Shown here piece by piece: positions 1 through 12,792 of a stretch of DNA of 64,000 nucleotides. How positions within the stretch are numbered: the first letter of the stretch is position 1; each line of letters starts with the position of its first letter. The notes under the pieces were generated by a model, which did not search any database, was not told the DNA's origin, and saw only the letters and a program-made list of their open reading frames with translations. The stretch is taken from contig NC_079516.1 of assembly GCF_000801105.2 (NCBI RefSeq), forward strand, positions 930,001-994,000, read 5' to 3'. A program made the translations under genes and the position numbers. Origin of the DNA: Raphanus sativus. Its lineage: Eukaryota; Streptophyta; Magnoliopsida; Brassicales; Brassicaceae.

Positions 1-1
1 C

Positions 2-464
2 AGAGAAAAGTTGAATTCGATGAATTTAATGCTCTACATGTCCCCTATAGCCGTCATCGCGCTTCTGCCTGTTACAATAGTAATGGAACCAGATGTGATG
101 AGTGTGACTCTATCCCTCGCAAGACAGCATCAGTACATGTGGATACTTCTTTTGGTTAACTCTGTGATGGCTTATTCAGCCAACTTGTTGAACTTTCTGG
201 TGACCAAGCACACAAGCGCACTTACCCTCCAGGTAAAACAAAAATGACAACACATTTCAACGTTTACAAAGACTGGATCAAACGTGTGTTTGTGTGTGTA
301 TGTTACAATTTTTTCAGGTTCTTGGAAACGCTAAAGGAGCGGTTGCGGTTGTGATATCGATCTTGCTTTTCCGGAACCCGGTCACGGTGATGGGAATTGG
401 CGGGTACAGTATAACGGTGCTTGGAGTTGTTGCCTATGGAGAGACTAAACGCAGGTTTAGATGA
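2..464 (+). CDS. Nucleotide-sugar transporter (drug/metabolite transporter fold), 3' end only
   Basis: The last two exons are present, 2-232 and 318-464, joined by a GT-AG intron; the 5' part lies outside the window. The protein is almost entirely membrane helices ([15 protein letters not shown], then [20 protein letters not shown]) followed by [20 protein letters not shown], and ends in [11 protein letters not shown]. The [21 protein letters not shown] stretch is typical of the plant NST-KT/UUAT group, Golgi transporters that exchange UDP-sugars for UMP; the basic tail would be cytosolic. Gene order suggests the At3g10290 orthologue. The exact substrate cannot be read from this fragment. Confidence 0.85.
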
Positions 465-1577
465 GCTCAGAGACTCCGTTTTTAATTCCCCTATCTGATG
501 GCTCTTAGGACCTCTGATGGAACTTTTTTTAACATTATATACTTTAGAGATATATATACATCCTATCTCATTCTCATTTTTGTATCTAACCTATAGACCT
601 ATCTATATATAAGAAAAACATAACGCATTGTGTTAGATTATGTGGGTTTTTTTTTGGTCTGGAGATGAAGATGCAAATTGCAATTGACCATTGTTGGTGT
701 TTGAAGACACTTTCTCTTGTCGACTATGTGATTCACTAACTTGAAGAATACCAAAAAGATACTTTGGGCCGAGGCTTTTGGATCATTAATATATATTTCA
801 TTATGTTTCTATGTTTCTAATGCCATATACCATGGGAGCCTTTGATAAACAGAGTAGCATCAGATTTAAACCAATTTTATTGTTTGAATCAGATTTTAAT
901 ATTTTAAGAAAATCATCTCATTGTTGTTCAAAAAAAAAGAGAAAATCATCTCATTTAGTCAGTTATCACTACACCAACTTTCAGAACATTGCATTTTTTT
1001 TTCTTCTGAAAAAAAACAGAACACTGCATATGACTTGCTATTTTATGGGTCAAGTCAGAGCAATGTCACGAGTAGCACGTGGGCAGCTGAAACTCCCATC
1101 CATACACAAAACTCCAAACTTACCAAATTTTTTTTTTTTTTTAAAGAAACCATTACAGTTTCAATTCAATTATTCCACCTAACCAATCCCCATCGCTTTC
1201 TTTTCAGTTCAATATTTCATTCTTTGTGGTGGTTCATTCATCTCTCTCGTAATCTACAAAAAGAAAAAAAGAAAAAACTTTTCATTTCTGTGAGATTCTC
1301 AGAAACCAAATTCTTGTTTCACCAACTCCTCCAAGGTTTGTTCTTTTGCCCCATCTCCATCTTTACTCTGGTTCTGTTCTTTCTCGCCAAGTAAATAAGA
1401 TCTGAGTTTCATATCATTCTAATAATCATCACCAACGAAACTAGTTAATAAAGTTGGATACTTTTAAAATGCTCTGTGGTTTATGACACGTGGTTTAACC
1501 GAAAGATTCGATTTTTGTATGTATAGCTTTGTTCTTTTAGTACTGAAAATCTCAGATTCCATTTATGTTTCAGAATC
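465..1577. other. Intergenic region with reticulon 5' leader
   Basis: No gene is seen here. It holds two short tail-like insertions with target duplications (908-955 and 982-1029) and, from about 1150, a pyrimidine-rich stretch that probably contains the reticulon promoter and 5'UTR, with a possible 5'UTR intron starting near 1391 (AAGTAAATAAG) and ending just before the ATG at 1578. ORFs of 123 and 157 codons here are low-complexity and unlike any protein I know. Confidence 0.5.
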
Positions 1578-2681
1578 ATGCATGAGAAGAGTATTGTAGA
1601 GGACGTTATCGGCGATTTGGTTGATAACTTCACCGAGACGGTTCATAAGAAGAAAAACGTTTCTTTCTTCGAACAAGAAGAAGATACAGTCTCTTCTCGT
1701 TTCAACCGCTTGTTCGGTCGTGAGAAGCCGATTCATCATGTCTTGGGCGGTGGCAAATGTAAGAAACTCAATGAATACAAATGTGAGATTTTTTTTTTTT
1801 TGGGTTCTAACTGAAGTCTTTTTGAGAGATGATTCTTTCAGCTGCTGATGTGTTGTTGTGGAGGAACAAGAAGATCTCTGCGAGCGTTCTGATGGGAGCA
1901 ACTGCAATCTGGGTGCTTTTCGAGTGGATCAACTTCCATTTCCTGTCTCTCGTTTGTTACGGTCTCTTGCTTGGTATGATCGTGCAGTTCGTTTGGTCTA
2001 ATGCCTCAGGGGCTCTAAACCGGTAAATGTTTTGTTTAACATATCCACTCTGGTTCCTTTGTGATTGTAGTAATCTAAACAAGTTCTTTTTATTTTATAA
2101 ATGTCTCAAAAGCAGCTCATCGCAGTCTAGAGTGCCTCGCCTTGTTCTTCCAAAAGATTTCTTTGCTGATGTTGGTGTAACCGTTGGTACAGAGGTTAAC
2201 CGTGGTTTGATGTTTCTTCAGGACTTGGCTTGTAGAGGGAGTTTGAAACAGTTCCTCATGGTAGTGTATATATCTTTATTAACATGTGCATGATGTTTAA
2301 TGTTCATCATGGAACGTTAATGAGTCTGCATTTTACTTAATTTTCAGGCTGTGATTGGACTATGGCTAGCCGCCATAATAGGGAGCTGTTGCAACTTCCT
2401 AACTGTTTTGTATATTGGTGAGTGTTTTTACTTAGTGAGACTATTGAGAATTGAGTTTATAAGATCTTTTTGTAAGGGTATGATGCATTTTTTCTTTTTG
2501 TGTGTGTGAAGGGTTTGTGGGAGCACACACAATGCCGGTTCTGTATGAGAGATATGAAGACGAAGTTGATGGTTTTGTTGATTCTCTGCTCATGAAGTTT
2601 CATAGTCACTACAAGAAGATTGATACTGGTTTTCTCAGTCGAATCCCAAGTGGGAAGTTTGGGTTCAAGAAGTATGACTAG
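1578..2681 (+). CDS. RTNLB8: Reticulon-like protein B (RTNLB8-like)
   Basis: Five exons, 1578-1758, 1842-2022, 2116-2260, 2348-2417 and 2512-2681, splice cleanly into 248 codons. The start MHEKSIVEDVIGDLVDNF leads to the hallmark HHVLGGGKSADVLLWRNKK that opens the reticulon homology domain. Two long hydrophobic hairpins follow (about residues 75-120 and 170-215) around a polar loop with VPRLVLPKDFF; the C-terminus is IPSGKFGFKKYD. Reticulons insert wedge-like hairpins into the ER membrane and shape tubules. Length and the complete domain suggest a functional gene. The symbol is inferred from similarity and from the neighbouring genes (At3g10260 position), so a sister RTNLB remains possible. 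Confidence 0.9.
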
Positions 2682-4348
2682 CTAAGCCTAAAATCTACTT
2701 ACTTATCTTTCTTTCTTGTTAGAACAATGGATCATATTTTGCTCTTTGCCAAGTTAATGCTTTGAGAATAATCATGTAGATCTTTGTGTATTGAATCTTC
2801 TTGTTTTGTTATTACAAACTTGTCTCCATTTGTTTCCTTGTTTAGTTAGTTTGTCTCAAAGGAAGTAAATATGCAATGATGATCACTCTTTTAGCACATA
2901 CTATCAAAGGTTATAAAGCAAAATAGATAAATGTTTTTGACAACTGATATAAATATATCAGAGCAAATCTCCAAAATAATATATTTAAAAGTTTATAAAG
3001 TTAATAATAAAAATTTCTCAAAGTTGTATTCATTAAGAAAAAACTAAATTACTATAATTTCCAGTCCCATCCCAGCTTTTAAAAACCAAACTCTAAATAT
3101 TAATCACTAAATCCAAACTCAAATTTAAAATAAAAAATATTTTAAATTTTAATTGAAGCTTTTAGAGATTTTTGTGTGTTAATATTTGAACAAAAGGTGT
3201 TCTAATGCTATTTATAGAATATTTCTTTATATATATTATGCTTTTAAGCCAAATCAAAAACAAAACTTAAATTGGGTAATAATCTGAATTAGAGTGATAT
3301 ATAAGATAAAATTAAAATAGCAGATTTTCGAATATATAAAAGATTATAAAATAATTATCTTGAATTCGTAACGTAAAATATTAATTTTATATTAAAACTT
3401 CTAATTTTTGTTTGCCTATCACTAAAACTCTTAAAAATAAATTATGTTATCATATAATCTTCTTCTTCTTCTCTCGTAAGGTTGACCAGAAAGGTTTGAC
3501 TGCCCCCAAACAAGAAGATCAGATAACTCTGTATGAATGGGATCCACCAGGGTCACACATTCTACACGTGGCAGCTTCCTGAGCTCCGGAGCCGGAATGT
3601 GTGTTATTTTAAAAATAAATAAAATTAGTAAAATCAAAAAAAGAAAATGGAAAAAGAAGTAAAGGAATCGATCCACCCACGACGATCAAAGTGAGGTTAG
3701 GCTTCTCTCTCTCTCTCTCTCTCCCTCGACGATTGATCTCTGATTTGCCGACCGTGGTACTCATCTTGTTAAAGCCTCTGTCTTTTCCGTTAATCGAATT
3801 GGTTTTATGATTGTTCTTTCAAAGTATTGTTTCTTGTTTTTTTTGTTTGATCCGGTTGTGTCTGGAGACGAAATCGATTGAAAGTTCTGATTTTTTTTAA
3901 TCTTGATTAATAAAGTTTTGATTTTTCTCTCATTTTTAACCTCTTCTGGAAACATATTACATAGTCTGTTTTGTAATAAAATCTGTTCTAATGTTTTTTT
4001 TTTGTTTTTTTTTTGTGGTCTTTGATTGAACATAAAGCCTTTTTGGCCATGTGGAGAGATAGAAATTAGTATATGATTGTTCTAGAAACTGCACCGTTGA
4101 TTGTGGAGGTGTTAGACATGATTTTTCATTTTGAGGTCCCAAAGATTTGTGAAACTATGTTATTAGTTAACTAATCTGGGGTCTTCTTCCTGTCTGAATA
4201 ATTGGAGTTTAGATGTGAGAAAGAGCCTTGTGTTTTAGAATTAGATGTTAGAAACTCATTTTTTCCCATGTACAGAACTATGTCTAATACTTAGTTATAC
4301 ATGACAGGAACAAGCTCTGTTTTACAAATTAAAAATAAAATCTCAGCC
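2682..4348. other. Intergenic DNA and 5' leader of the next gene
   Basis: AT-rich spacer from 2900 to 3430 with no coding signal. A (CT)n run at about 3702-3723 probably lies in the 5'UTR of the downstream gene, followed by a T-rich stretch (3830-4020) that looks like a 5'UTR intron. No RNA gene is seen. Confidence 0.4.
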
Positions 4349-5930
4349 ATGTCAAGTGGAGGAACAGTGAGAAGGGTCTCACGTCAAGATATACAACTGG
4401 TAATTTAAAAAAGCATTCAGCTTCATTGTGTGAATGAACCTATGCAATGAACTTACTTTCCTATTTAATTCTATTTCAGGTTCAAAACCTTATAGAAAGA
4501 TGCCTTCAACTCTACATGAACCAGAAAGAAGTCGTGGAAACTTTACTGGAGCAAGCTAAAATCGAACCTGGTTTCACAGAACTAGGTATATCAATCTGCT
4601 TCTTTAAATTAGCTTTGCATCTGATTGTGTAATCATTTGTTAATGCTTTCATTAAGAAGTGTCGATATGTTCAGGACATCCCTAGCCAGAATCATGTGTA
4701 AACAAATAGTCTTTGCTTAAAACTGGATTTACCCTTTTTGATTTTGACAGTTTGGCAGAAGCTTGAAGAAGAGAATCGTGAGTTTTTCAAGGCTTACTAT
4801 CTTAGGCTGATGGTGAAACACCAGATCATGGAGTTCAACAAGCTACTCGAGCAGCAGGTTCAACACATGCGGCAGATGCATCCGAGTGGAGTCACTTCCG
4901 TGCAAAACACAAATGGTGGTTCTCATATTCAATCAAGTAGTAAGCTTCCTTAGGGTCTCTTTATTGCTTGTCTTGCAAGTCTGTGCTACTGAACTGATAT
5001 CTAATCTCTTGATAACAGTTAATCAGAAACATTTGGGTTATGCCTCTGAGCACACTGATCAATCTTTGAAGTCGATATCCTCGAGCCTGTCTAATGCATA
5101 CCTCAATGGATCTTCAACGCTCAATACAAATAATGTGGCCTCTTCTGTGAACATATCAACCCATGGTAGGAGAGTTGATGCTTCTCCTCCTCCGAATATA
5201 CTCTCATCATCGCAGACCACTACAAACATGCCTGTGATGATGCATGGAATGAATGGAGGAGGAGGAGGAGGGATAATCAAGTCTGAGACTGCCTTTACAA
5301 ACAACCCTGCTTCTTCATTCATGTATGGTGGTGGTGGTGAAAGGAACGTCTTGGAAGGGCATTCCACAGTTAGAGGAGACACTTCGATCCCTTCTTTTGG
5401 TAACAACCAACAACCTCTCAGTGAGACGGTGCTTGATGCAGAAGCTGCTACTTTTGGGTTCTTAGGTCAAATCCCTCGGAACTTCAGCCTCTCTGATCTG
5501 ACAGCTGATTTTTCTCAGAGCTCAGGTCTTTCTCTCTATCACATTGCTGCTTTCTCTCTCACTCTCTCGTTGTATCCATACATGTTAGCTTGCGTATAGA
5601 CAAACCAAGTAGCTATTGGTGGTTTGCTAGAACAAGAGCCAATGAACATCTAATATAATAGGTTTCATTGTTTGTAACCATAAGCCTTTCCTGTTGATAC
5701 CAGAGATTCTGGAGAGCTATGATAAGTCACCCTTCCTTGTGCCAGGTGCTGAAAATTTCCTGGACTCCTGCGACAGGGGAGAATATCAAGGTGAGAACTT
5801 TTGGGACTTTGTTTAAAAAGAATCTGTTGTACCTTTCTTGTTCTCTGAACAAGTGTTTCTTGCAGGAGATAACAAGAGATTGGAGACCATATCTGAAGGT
5901 TTCAGTTATGATAACCTTGGAAGCGAGTAG
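4349..5930 (+). CDS. Plant-specific protein of the 'plant protein 1589 / A_thal_3526' family
   Basis: Six exons, 4349-4399, 4480-4585, 4751-4939, 5019-5525, 5704-5790 and 5866-5930, give 334 residues in one frame. The N-terminal domain (about residues 10-75) contains IQLVQNLIERCLQLYMNQKE and VWQKLEEENREFFKAYYLRL, a helical signature of this family of unknown function. The rest is Ser/Asn/Gly-rich and looks disordered, with a GGGGGG run and a FSLSDLTADFSQSSEILESY segment near the end that looks like an acidic short linear motif. The gene is intact and sits where At3g10250 would be. A transcription-related role is sometimes suggested for such proteins, but nothing here proves it. Confidence 0.85.
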
Positions 5931-6170
5931 TTAGGTAACAAGTAAGAACAATGTTCCTTACATTTTGCCTCTCATATTTCTCACAGGTTGGTGTTTCTAA
6001 TGTACAGATCTAACATCAGCATCATCTTTGAACGATTGCAGGTTTTGCTTCACTACTCATGACGTCGGACACGTTTGGGTGTGTAACATATTCAGGCTTC
6101 TGATCTTTTCCTTGCAACAAAGACACTATTGGGTGGGTGTATAAAATGGGATTTCTATTTCAACATTATT

Positions 6171-8428
6171 ACTTTAGCTTAGAGTTAATAAGTTTGAGAT
6201 GATCATATGTAATTTCCAGTGTGTGATTTTGCATCTTTTCCGGTGTGTTTTAGTTTTTTTTTACTTGTTATAATTTTTGTGTCCAAGTGTGATTGTAACT
6301 GATTATGTTAAAAATGAAAGTTGTGCTAGTAAGGTAGTGGCTAATGCATAGATGATTTAGTTTGTAAATGTTTTGGTCGCCACTTTATTTTTTGTTAGCA
6401 GTTATTTGTTTCCAAAGATATCCAAAACATCAATAATTTTTTTTTTTAAAGACTGATTTTTAAAACTAACATTTTTTTTTAAAAAAATTGGTTCTAAATT
6501 TATTTTTGAAAATTAAAGCATGATTGCTTTGGTAAAGAGTTTTGCAAAGAAAACAAACCATAAACATAAAACAGAACAAAAACTCAACGACCTACACCTT
6601 AACTCATGCAGGACGGCCAAGAGCTATAAGTAAGACTCAAACGTTGCATCCCGCAGAAGTGTACTTGCGATATCATGAGCGCAATCACTAGTTGAGATCT
6701 TTTCTTGTTAAAAGTGAACCACAGTAAAACCTTGTCTTAGATAATCGATCTGATCAAGTAAGTTTCGATAGCTAAAGAAGGATTGGAGATGGCCCAACGG
6801 CATTTTGCAGTTCTACACCAATGATTATCTCCTGGCCTCTTAATTAGGTCTCGCAGACTTTAGCGGCCATTGTAAATGTTTGTAGTATATGTTTCAACCA
6901 CTAGACCACCCTGAACTAATAGCTGCTTTTCTTTCTTGAAACGTAGATTTATTAGCGATATAGACACATCAAAAACATTTAAAACGTATGACCATATTTT
7001 TATGCATAATCTAGGTCCCGCAAAATTTCTTCTTTCTAAATTTCAAATCATAAGGGAGTCCAGCTAAAATTTACAACCCCAGTCTGAACTATTATGCATC
7101 ATCACCATGCCAGGAATTTGTAACTGTAAAATAAAATAAATAAGCTGATTCTTTTATATAAAACTGCATATACATGTCTCTATATATACACAGTTCGCTT
7201 TCTTATAAAGTCAGTTGTGCGATTTTAGATGCCTTTTTGGATGGCTAAAAATATTACAAAAAGTTATGTAGAAATGACGTTTGACCTAAAGTATACTTAC
7301 AAAACAAGAGAAAGAAAAGGCTTCATGGATTTCGACAATTCCCAATAAAACATTGGTTTTAGTTGTTAATTTTTTTGAAGGTTATATATATACAGAATAT
7401 GCCCTCTAGATCATTTTTAATTTTCTTGTTAAGTTCTTGATAAATATTTATACTCTCCAAATTTTTAGATACGGTCCTGAAAAGCTCTACAGTACACATT
7501 GGTATTTTGATGAAGAGATAACAGTAGTGTGAATGAACGTAAAACTGATTCAATACTGTGGAAATCGCCATCTGAAAGGTGCGAGCCTATACCTTCTTGA
7601 GTACTATTTATGTCAAGTGAGAACGATTTACAACTGATGCATAACCGTTGTGAAACGTCACGAATGAGCACGCTACCAGAATGTTTGGACCGGATTCGGT
7701 TCGGTAAAGTCCAAAATTGTGTTGTACAAGATCGCTTGCAAGTGGAGTATTTGATTATATACCGGAGAGAATACACCGGTTTAATCGGAAGGTAACGTAA
7801 CGATGGGCGAGACGAGACCAGTCCGAGGAGAGAGAGTCCATGGGGTTTATCAGAAGACCACCGTGAAATTATTATAGGTAATCTATTATATAAATTTTTA
7901 TCATGATAGAATAATATGAATCTTATCATATATAAATCATGATATTTGTTATGTTATATTATACATAGTATATTGTTATAATCTATAAACGAGTAAACAA
8001 TCTAAATATTAATTTTAAGTTTTTCGATTAAGCATTCTAGTCATTAGGCGTTGAGTTTACCCTGGATGGAGCATAGACTTCACATAAATATATAGATTAC
8101 TAACTTTTTGTGACGCAATGGCAATAATGCTCATTAAATAGAGTGGGTTGAAAAGAAGATGGAAGAAATAGGAACAATAATGTGTATTTTGGCATGGCTA
8201 TCTTCTAAATTATGCTGTGCCGACAACCACATTAAAAGCTATCGAGAATTTGATTACCATTGAAAAAATAACATCTATATAACTTGACCGTCAAATGATT
8301 GATCAAAGAAACAGTAGAAACCATATTTTTACTATCACGTTCACTATATAACCGAAGGCGAGGAGAAGTGTTATTTCATTAACCAAAACAAACAAAAAAG
8401 AGTCGAAGCCTTGAAACGAGAGAGAGAA
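6171..8428. promoter_or_regulatory. Upstream region of MLP copy 1, with TATA box
   Basis: No gene was recognised between the duplication border and the MLP start. A TATA-like CACTATATAA lies at about 8342-8351, some 80 bases before the ATG. The same element is kept in copies 2 and 3 (near 22826 and 27985). A 154-codon ORF on the minus strand (7465-7929) is duplicated along with the block but resembles nothing known. Confidence 0.45.
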
Positions 8429-11007
8429 ATGGCGACGTCGGGAACATACGTGACGGAGGTTCCATTGAAAGGGACGGTGGAGAAACACTACAAGAAGTGG
8501 AGAAGCGAGAACCATGCCATCCCGGAAGCCATCGGTCACCACGTCCAAAATGTAACCATTCACGAAGGGGAATGGGACTCTCACGGGGCCATCAAGACTT
8601 GGGACTACACATGCGGTACTACTTTATACTTTCTAATTCGCCCTATATATCATTCCAACACTATGTACACACTATTAAGTTAAACTATAGCCTATGTATG
8701 AGACCAAGGTATTGGTAGTAGTACAACTATATACTGCCTTATGAATTATGATTATATAAGAAAAGTATACATTATATATATATATATATATATAGTTGTT
8801 CTATGTCAAATTTACCTCGAAAATTCATATGAAGTTATGTACATACGTCTAAATCTTTCCAATTCCCTCGTTTTTTTGCATTTGTGTGTTGATATATATG
8901 TACGAAGAAACTTAAAAAAAGAAACTCTATTAGAATCAAGACATAATATGTGAACAAGCAAATGCAAACATGCTTTTGCAACCTCTAGTGTTTATGTTTA
9001 CTACTAACAAACAACAAAGTTACTTGCTTAAGATGTTACTAGATCTTGACCCGTGCGACCGTCGCACGGATATTTATTTTATGTTTTTAGTTTTTTGTTT
9101 ATATTAAATGATATATTTGTAATATTTGATCATAAATCTAGATCGAAAATTAATTTTTTGCAGTTATTAAAAAAATTAAAATTTTAATAAAATATTCTTA
9201 TATAAATTCAATTATCATAACTAAAATAGTATAGGTGTGGATTATAATGCTTTCGAATTCCAAATATTTGGAATTTTTACTAATATAAATTTGTTAAGAA
9301 AATAATATCACTTGGTATTTAATTTTAAATTTTATTTTGGGTGTACTAAATGTTATATTTGTAAATGTAATCATATTAAATTAAGTAATTTAATAATTTT
9401 GCGTTTAACGTAAAATGTATCACCGATACTGAGATCACCTAAATAAATTTAACATTTATATGATTAGATGTATCAATGTATGTGTAAGATATATAGCAAA
9501 CAAAGTTTTCGAATGATAAGTATGATGCATTAGTTATAAAATTAGTTATAAAATTTGTAAGAAAAAAATAATTTTTAGATTTTTAACAAATTTGTGACGT
9601 ATAAAAATTAAGATTAAAATTTGTAAGAAAATGAAATGTAATATAATAAATATTTGATCTAACTGCCAATTTATTATAAATGGGCTTACGTGTTCAATAA
9701 TTTTCAGATTGGATTTTGACAATTAGTTTTATAATTACTGTAGACTGATGAAAAAGTCAATGGAAAATAATTTTTCGAAAATAAATAAGGTGATTATGTT
9801 TCTATATCTTGTAGTAGGGTGTGCGTTCGGATGTCCATTCGGGGTTGATTCAGATCTCTTTGGGTTTTAGGTTTTCGGGGTGAAAGGTCTTAGCCTCATT
9901 CGGGTATTTAATTTCGGTTCATATTCTTGTTCAAATAACTCATTTAAATTGTTTAAAAAAACTTAAAAATCTTAAAATATAAATTAAAAAATATATATAT
10001 AAATTAAATTTGAATAATGTATGCCAAAAACTTAAACTTAACCTAAAAATTGATTTGGTTCGAATATTAAAAGATAGTGATGGCACAATAATTTTCCTAC
10101 CATACCATATGCGATTTTTATTATCATTAAATGTGATAAATTTAGAATTACGAAATGTATTTATTAAACTGAAAAGACAACAATTAATAAAACTATAAAT
10201 AATTTCGAAATTAATTTAGTAGATTAGGAAAGTTAAATTTTATATTTGGACAACATATTAACTCAACTGAAAAAGACAAACATTTAAATAGGTAACTTAA
10301 TTAATATTAGGACATCACATTAACTCAACTGAAAAGACAAACATTAAAATTGGTAACTATTTAATTCTCAGTGGTATAGTATTGTAAATAACTTTGAAAA
10401 CTTAGGGATAATTTATATGTGTACTTCTCTTTTAATAATATAGATGTTGACAATATAATAACAATTTATTCTTAAGTATTTTTGCTAAGTAACTTAAAAT
10501 TCAAAAATCAGAATAGTTGAATAAACCAATAGTTTCAAAGCACTTGTTTCAAGAACGTTCCAAAATTTTCATTATATAAGAAACCATTTCACTTTTTCTC
10601 TTGCACTCTTATAATTTAAATTATTCTATTGTTGAGAGACATACTGTAAAACTTTCACATGACTAGTAGGGTGCATAAAAAAAATATCTTATATTAGTGT
10701 GACCGATCGAAATTTAAAGAACATGTGTTCGTGTAAAAAGATGGGAAGCCGGAGGTGTTCAAGGAAAGGACAGAGATAGACGATGAGAAGAGAACGGTGA
10801 CGTTTACAGGACTTGAAGGTCACTTCATGGAACAACTCAAGGTGTATGTCGTCATCTTTGAGTTTATTCCAAAATTGGAGGATGGCTGCGTCTGCAAAAT
10901 CACTATGATATGGGAGAAGCGTAATGATGAGTTCCCCGAACCAAGCAACTACATGAAAGTCGTCAAGAGCATGGTTACTGACATGGACGAGCACGTTCTC
11001 AAAGCTT

Positions 11008-11009
<2 letters not shown>
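8429..11009 (+). CDS. MLP328: MLP-like protein (MLP328 type, Bet v 1 family), copy 1
   Basis: Two exons, 8429-8615 and 10741-11009, encode 151 residues, the usual length of major latex protein-like proteins. The start MATSGTYVTEVPLKGTVEKH and the segments HEGEWDSHGAIKTWDYTC, GLEGHFMEQLKVYVVIFEF and CKITMIWEKRNDEFPEPSNY are very close to Arabidopsis MLP328/329. The fold is a helix-grip cavity that binds small hydrophobic ligands; the family is cytosolic and linked to stress and flowering. The intron sits at the family's usual place (within a Gly codon, TCG|GT) and has grown to 2.1 kb because a Helitron landed in it. The 3'UTR starts with an ATC microsatellite. It looks functional, provided the enlarged intron is still spliced. 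Confidence 0.92.
9039..10444 (-). mobile_element. Non-autonomous Helitron in the MLP copy 1 intron
   Basis: On the minus strand the element starts with TCTATATTATTAAAAGAGAA and ends with hairpin CCGTGCGACGGTCGCACGG, then GTCAAGATCTAG, the CTAG end expected of Brassicaceae Helitrons. It lies between A (9038) and T (10445). The second copy of the segmental duplication keeps the empty AT site at 23513-23514, fixing both ends to the base. The 1406 bp contain no RepHel gene, so transposition must have relied on an enzyme from elsewhere. Confidence 0.93.
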
Positions 11010-11042
<33 letters not shown>

Positions 11043-11045
11043 CCA
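11010..11045 (+). repeat. ATC microsatellite in MLP copy 1 3'UTR
   Basis: About ten ATC units directly follow the stop codon, then degenerate into CACCATCAC-type repeats. The equivalent tract in copy 2 is roughly twice as long. Confidence 0.8.
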
Positions 11046-11307
11046 TCACAACCCACCATCATTAATTCACCATCACAATCACCGTCACCATGATCAATAT
11101 CATCTCCATTACAAAATACTTACTAAGATGCTTTTCAATTCAATAAATGTGGTCTTGCTGAGTTTATTTCTTTGAAGACCATGCTCTGATATGTACTCTT
11201 CTGGTCATCGACCGGTTTGATATGTTTTGTTTACTTATCAATATATTCCAGTGTTATTAAGTGTGTCAAAGGTTTGTGGAGAACTTTTTAAAAGATGTGC
11301 GTTATTA

Positions 11308-11544
11308 GTATCTCTAATGTACACTTCTATTTTTTCCTCTAAAATAGAAAAACTTTATTATAGAGGAATTTTACTTTTTGCCTCTATATTTAGAGATTGA
11401 AATAGCATATCTCTACATTTTCCTCTATAAATAGAGAAACTTTATTATAGAAGCATACATTGGAGCAAATCCTCCTCTATAATAAAGTTTTTCTATTTTA
11501 GAGGAAAATATAGAGATTAAAATAGAGGTGGGTTGGAGATGGTC
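11308..11544. mobile_element. Tourist/PIF-type MITE (copy 1)
   Basis: A 237 bp AT-rich foldback sequence bounded by TTA at 11305-11307 and 11545-11547. The right inverted terminus reads GACCATCTCCAACCC on the reverse strand. The copy 2 equivalent at 24447-24671 has the cleaner left end GAGCATCTCTAATG. The interior is largely self-complementary (TCTCTATTTATAGAGG-type arms). The 3 bp TTA duplication and the termini fit the PIF/Harbinger (Tourist) group. Confidence 0.7.
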
Positions 11545-11980
11545 TTAGCCCCTAGTTAGTTTGATTCCTGTTGAAAAAGGAAGCAAATAGTTTCGACAAA
11601 GAAATGTACGAAACTACCAATTCAAGCTCGCCAAAGTGGTTGGTGTATAGCTGCATTTCCCACCATGGTCCGACTCATATTAGTTCCGATTAAGTAGAAA
11701 TGTAAGGATTTCCCACCACTGTGGTTTCAAGATGTGTGAAAGGTTAACAATCGAATGGAATCTTGATTAGCTTTGCCAAGTAGATGGTGGCCTGACGAAT
11801 GAATATATACAAAGCTAGTATCCAGTGTCGTCACCCGGTTGGGTTCTTCTTAGCTAGCTAGAACCTAGAACATGCAATTATATATCTCAACAAAGATGAA
11901 TGTCCATACTGACATACATAACATAAACAGTACTCGTGGGATATTAGAAGAAAAAAACAACTAATATATAAACTAGACAA

Positions 11981-12480
11981 TCCCCTATATATTAAAATAG
12001 AAGCATTACAACATTTTTTGTAGCTACTTGTCATCACTACAATCATTCTTAGAATCCTTAGAAAAATATGTTGTCCATCTAAATATATAATAAGCTTTTT
12101 ATTAAATTAACCATAAATTAATTATTAATGTTTTTCATTGTTTCTTTATATAAAAATCACGAAATTACCTAATGTGGCTTAAATATATATGACAATTAAT
12201 GATTTTGAATTATAAAGATTTGATAAAAATTAGTTTATTCTCTATCATTTCTTAAAATTATAACTTACTAAAATAAATTAAACAACCACATAAACTATAC
12301 AATAAAAATTTAGATTTTTCTATATATGTTATATTTTGAATTTTTAAAAACGACTATAAATAACTAAAGTTGTTAAAAATCTCACATTGAAATTTTTGTG
12401 ATCCATGGTTTAAAATTTATGTTATAACAAGATACAAAATTATAAAAGTAGAAATTATTATTTAAAACACCGCTTACTTT
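11981..12480 (+). mobile_element. Helitron-like 5' terminus, truncated
   Basis: TCCCCTATATATTAAAATAG at 11981 resembles the TC-plus-TATATTAAAA 5' end of Brassicaceae Helitrons. No CTAG-plus-hairpin 3' end is visible before the copia fragment at 12481, so the element appears cut off. The same truncated piece is in copy 2 from 25107. Confidence 0.4.
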
Positions 12481-12774
12481 TCAAAGACAAACTGCTCCTA
12501 AACCAAGCCTGAACACGTTTCCAGTTGTTGATCGACGCGTGTCGTGATCACCAGCATAGTCGGCGTCACAATAGCCAACTATCTTACACTGTTCTCCTTT
12601 CAGGTTTGGGGGTACGGTACTAAAGGTCCTCAGACTTCCAGGCGGTTTTGATTTTGGGCAGTTGTTCACCGTTGAATCTCGCCAATACAGCCCCCTATGG
12701 TTTTTGTTACCGAGATATCTTATTTTTTTCATTGTTCCCAGGGATTTTTTGGGTAATCTGCTCCCATGCTGCAA
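12481..12774 (-). pseudogene. Ty1/copia polyprotein fragment (RNase H region), copy 1
   Basis: A 97-codon open stretch on the minus strand contains [20 protein letters not shown] followed by TGNVFRLG, the conserved RNase H segment of copia polyproteins (a GYxDADYAGDxxxRRSTTG motif). The preceding part ([20 protein letters not shown]) matches the region between reverse transcriptase and RNase H. No LTRs, integrase or full reverse transcriptase are nearby. A nearly identical fragment is in copy 2. Confidence 0.85.
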
Positions 12775-12792
12775 ACAGTCAAATCAGAACTC

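Noticed and set aside
811..1394. Overlapping ORFs of 123 and 157 codons
   Set aside because: Low-complexity A/T-rich translation across tail-type insertions and the reticulon leader; no domain or splice support.
3702..3723. (CT)n run as a regulatory GAGA-type element
   Set aside because: Such runs are common in plant 5' leaders; nothing in the sequence shows function.
5059..5406. 115-codon minus-strand ORF
   Set aside because: Shadow of the fourth exon of the plant protein 1589-family gene; poly-Pro arises from poly-Gly codons read backward.
7465..7929. 154-codon minus-strand ORF (also 21948-22412)
   Set aside because: Its conservation follows only from the segmental duplication. There is no recognisable domain and it lies in the MLP upstream region.
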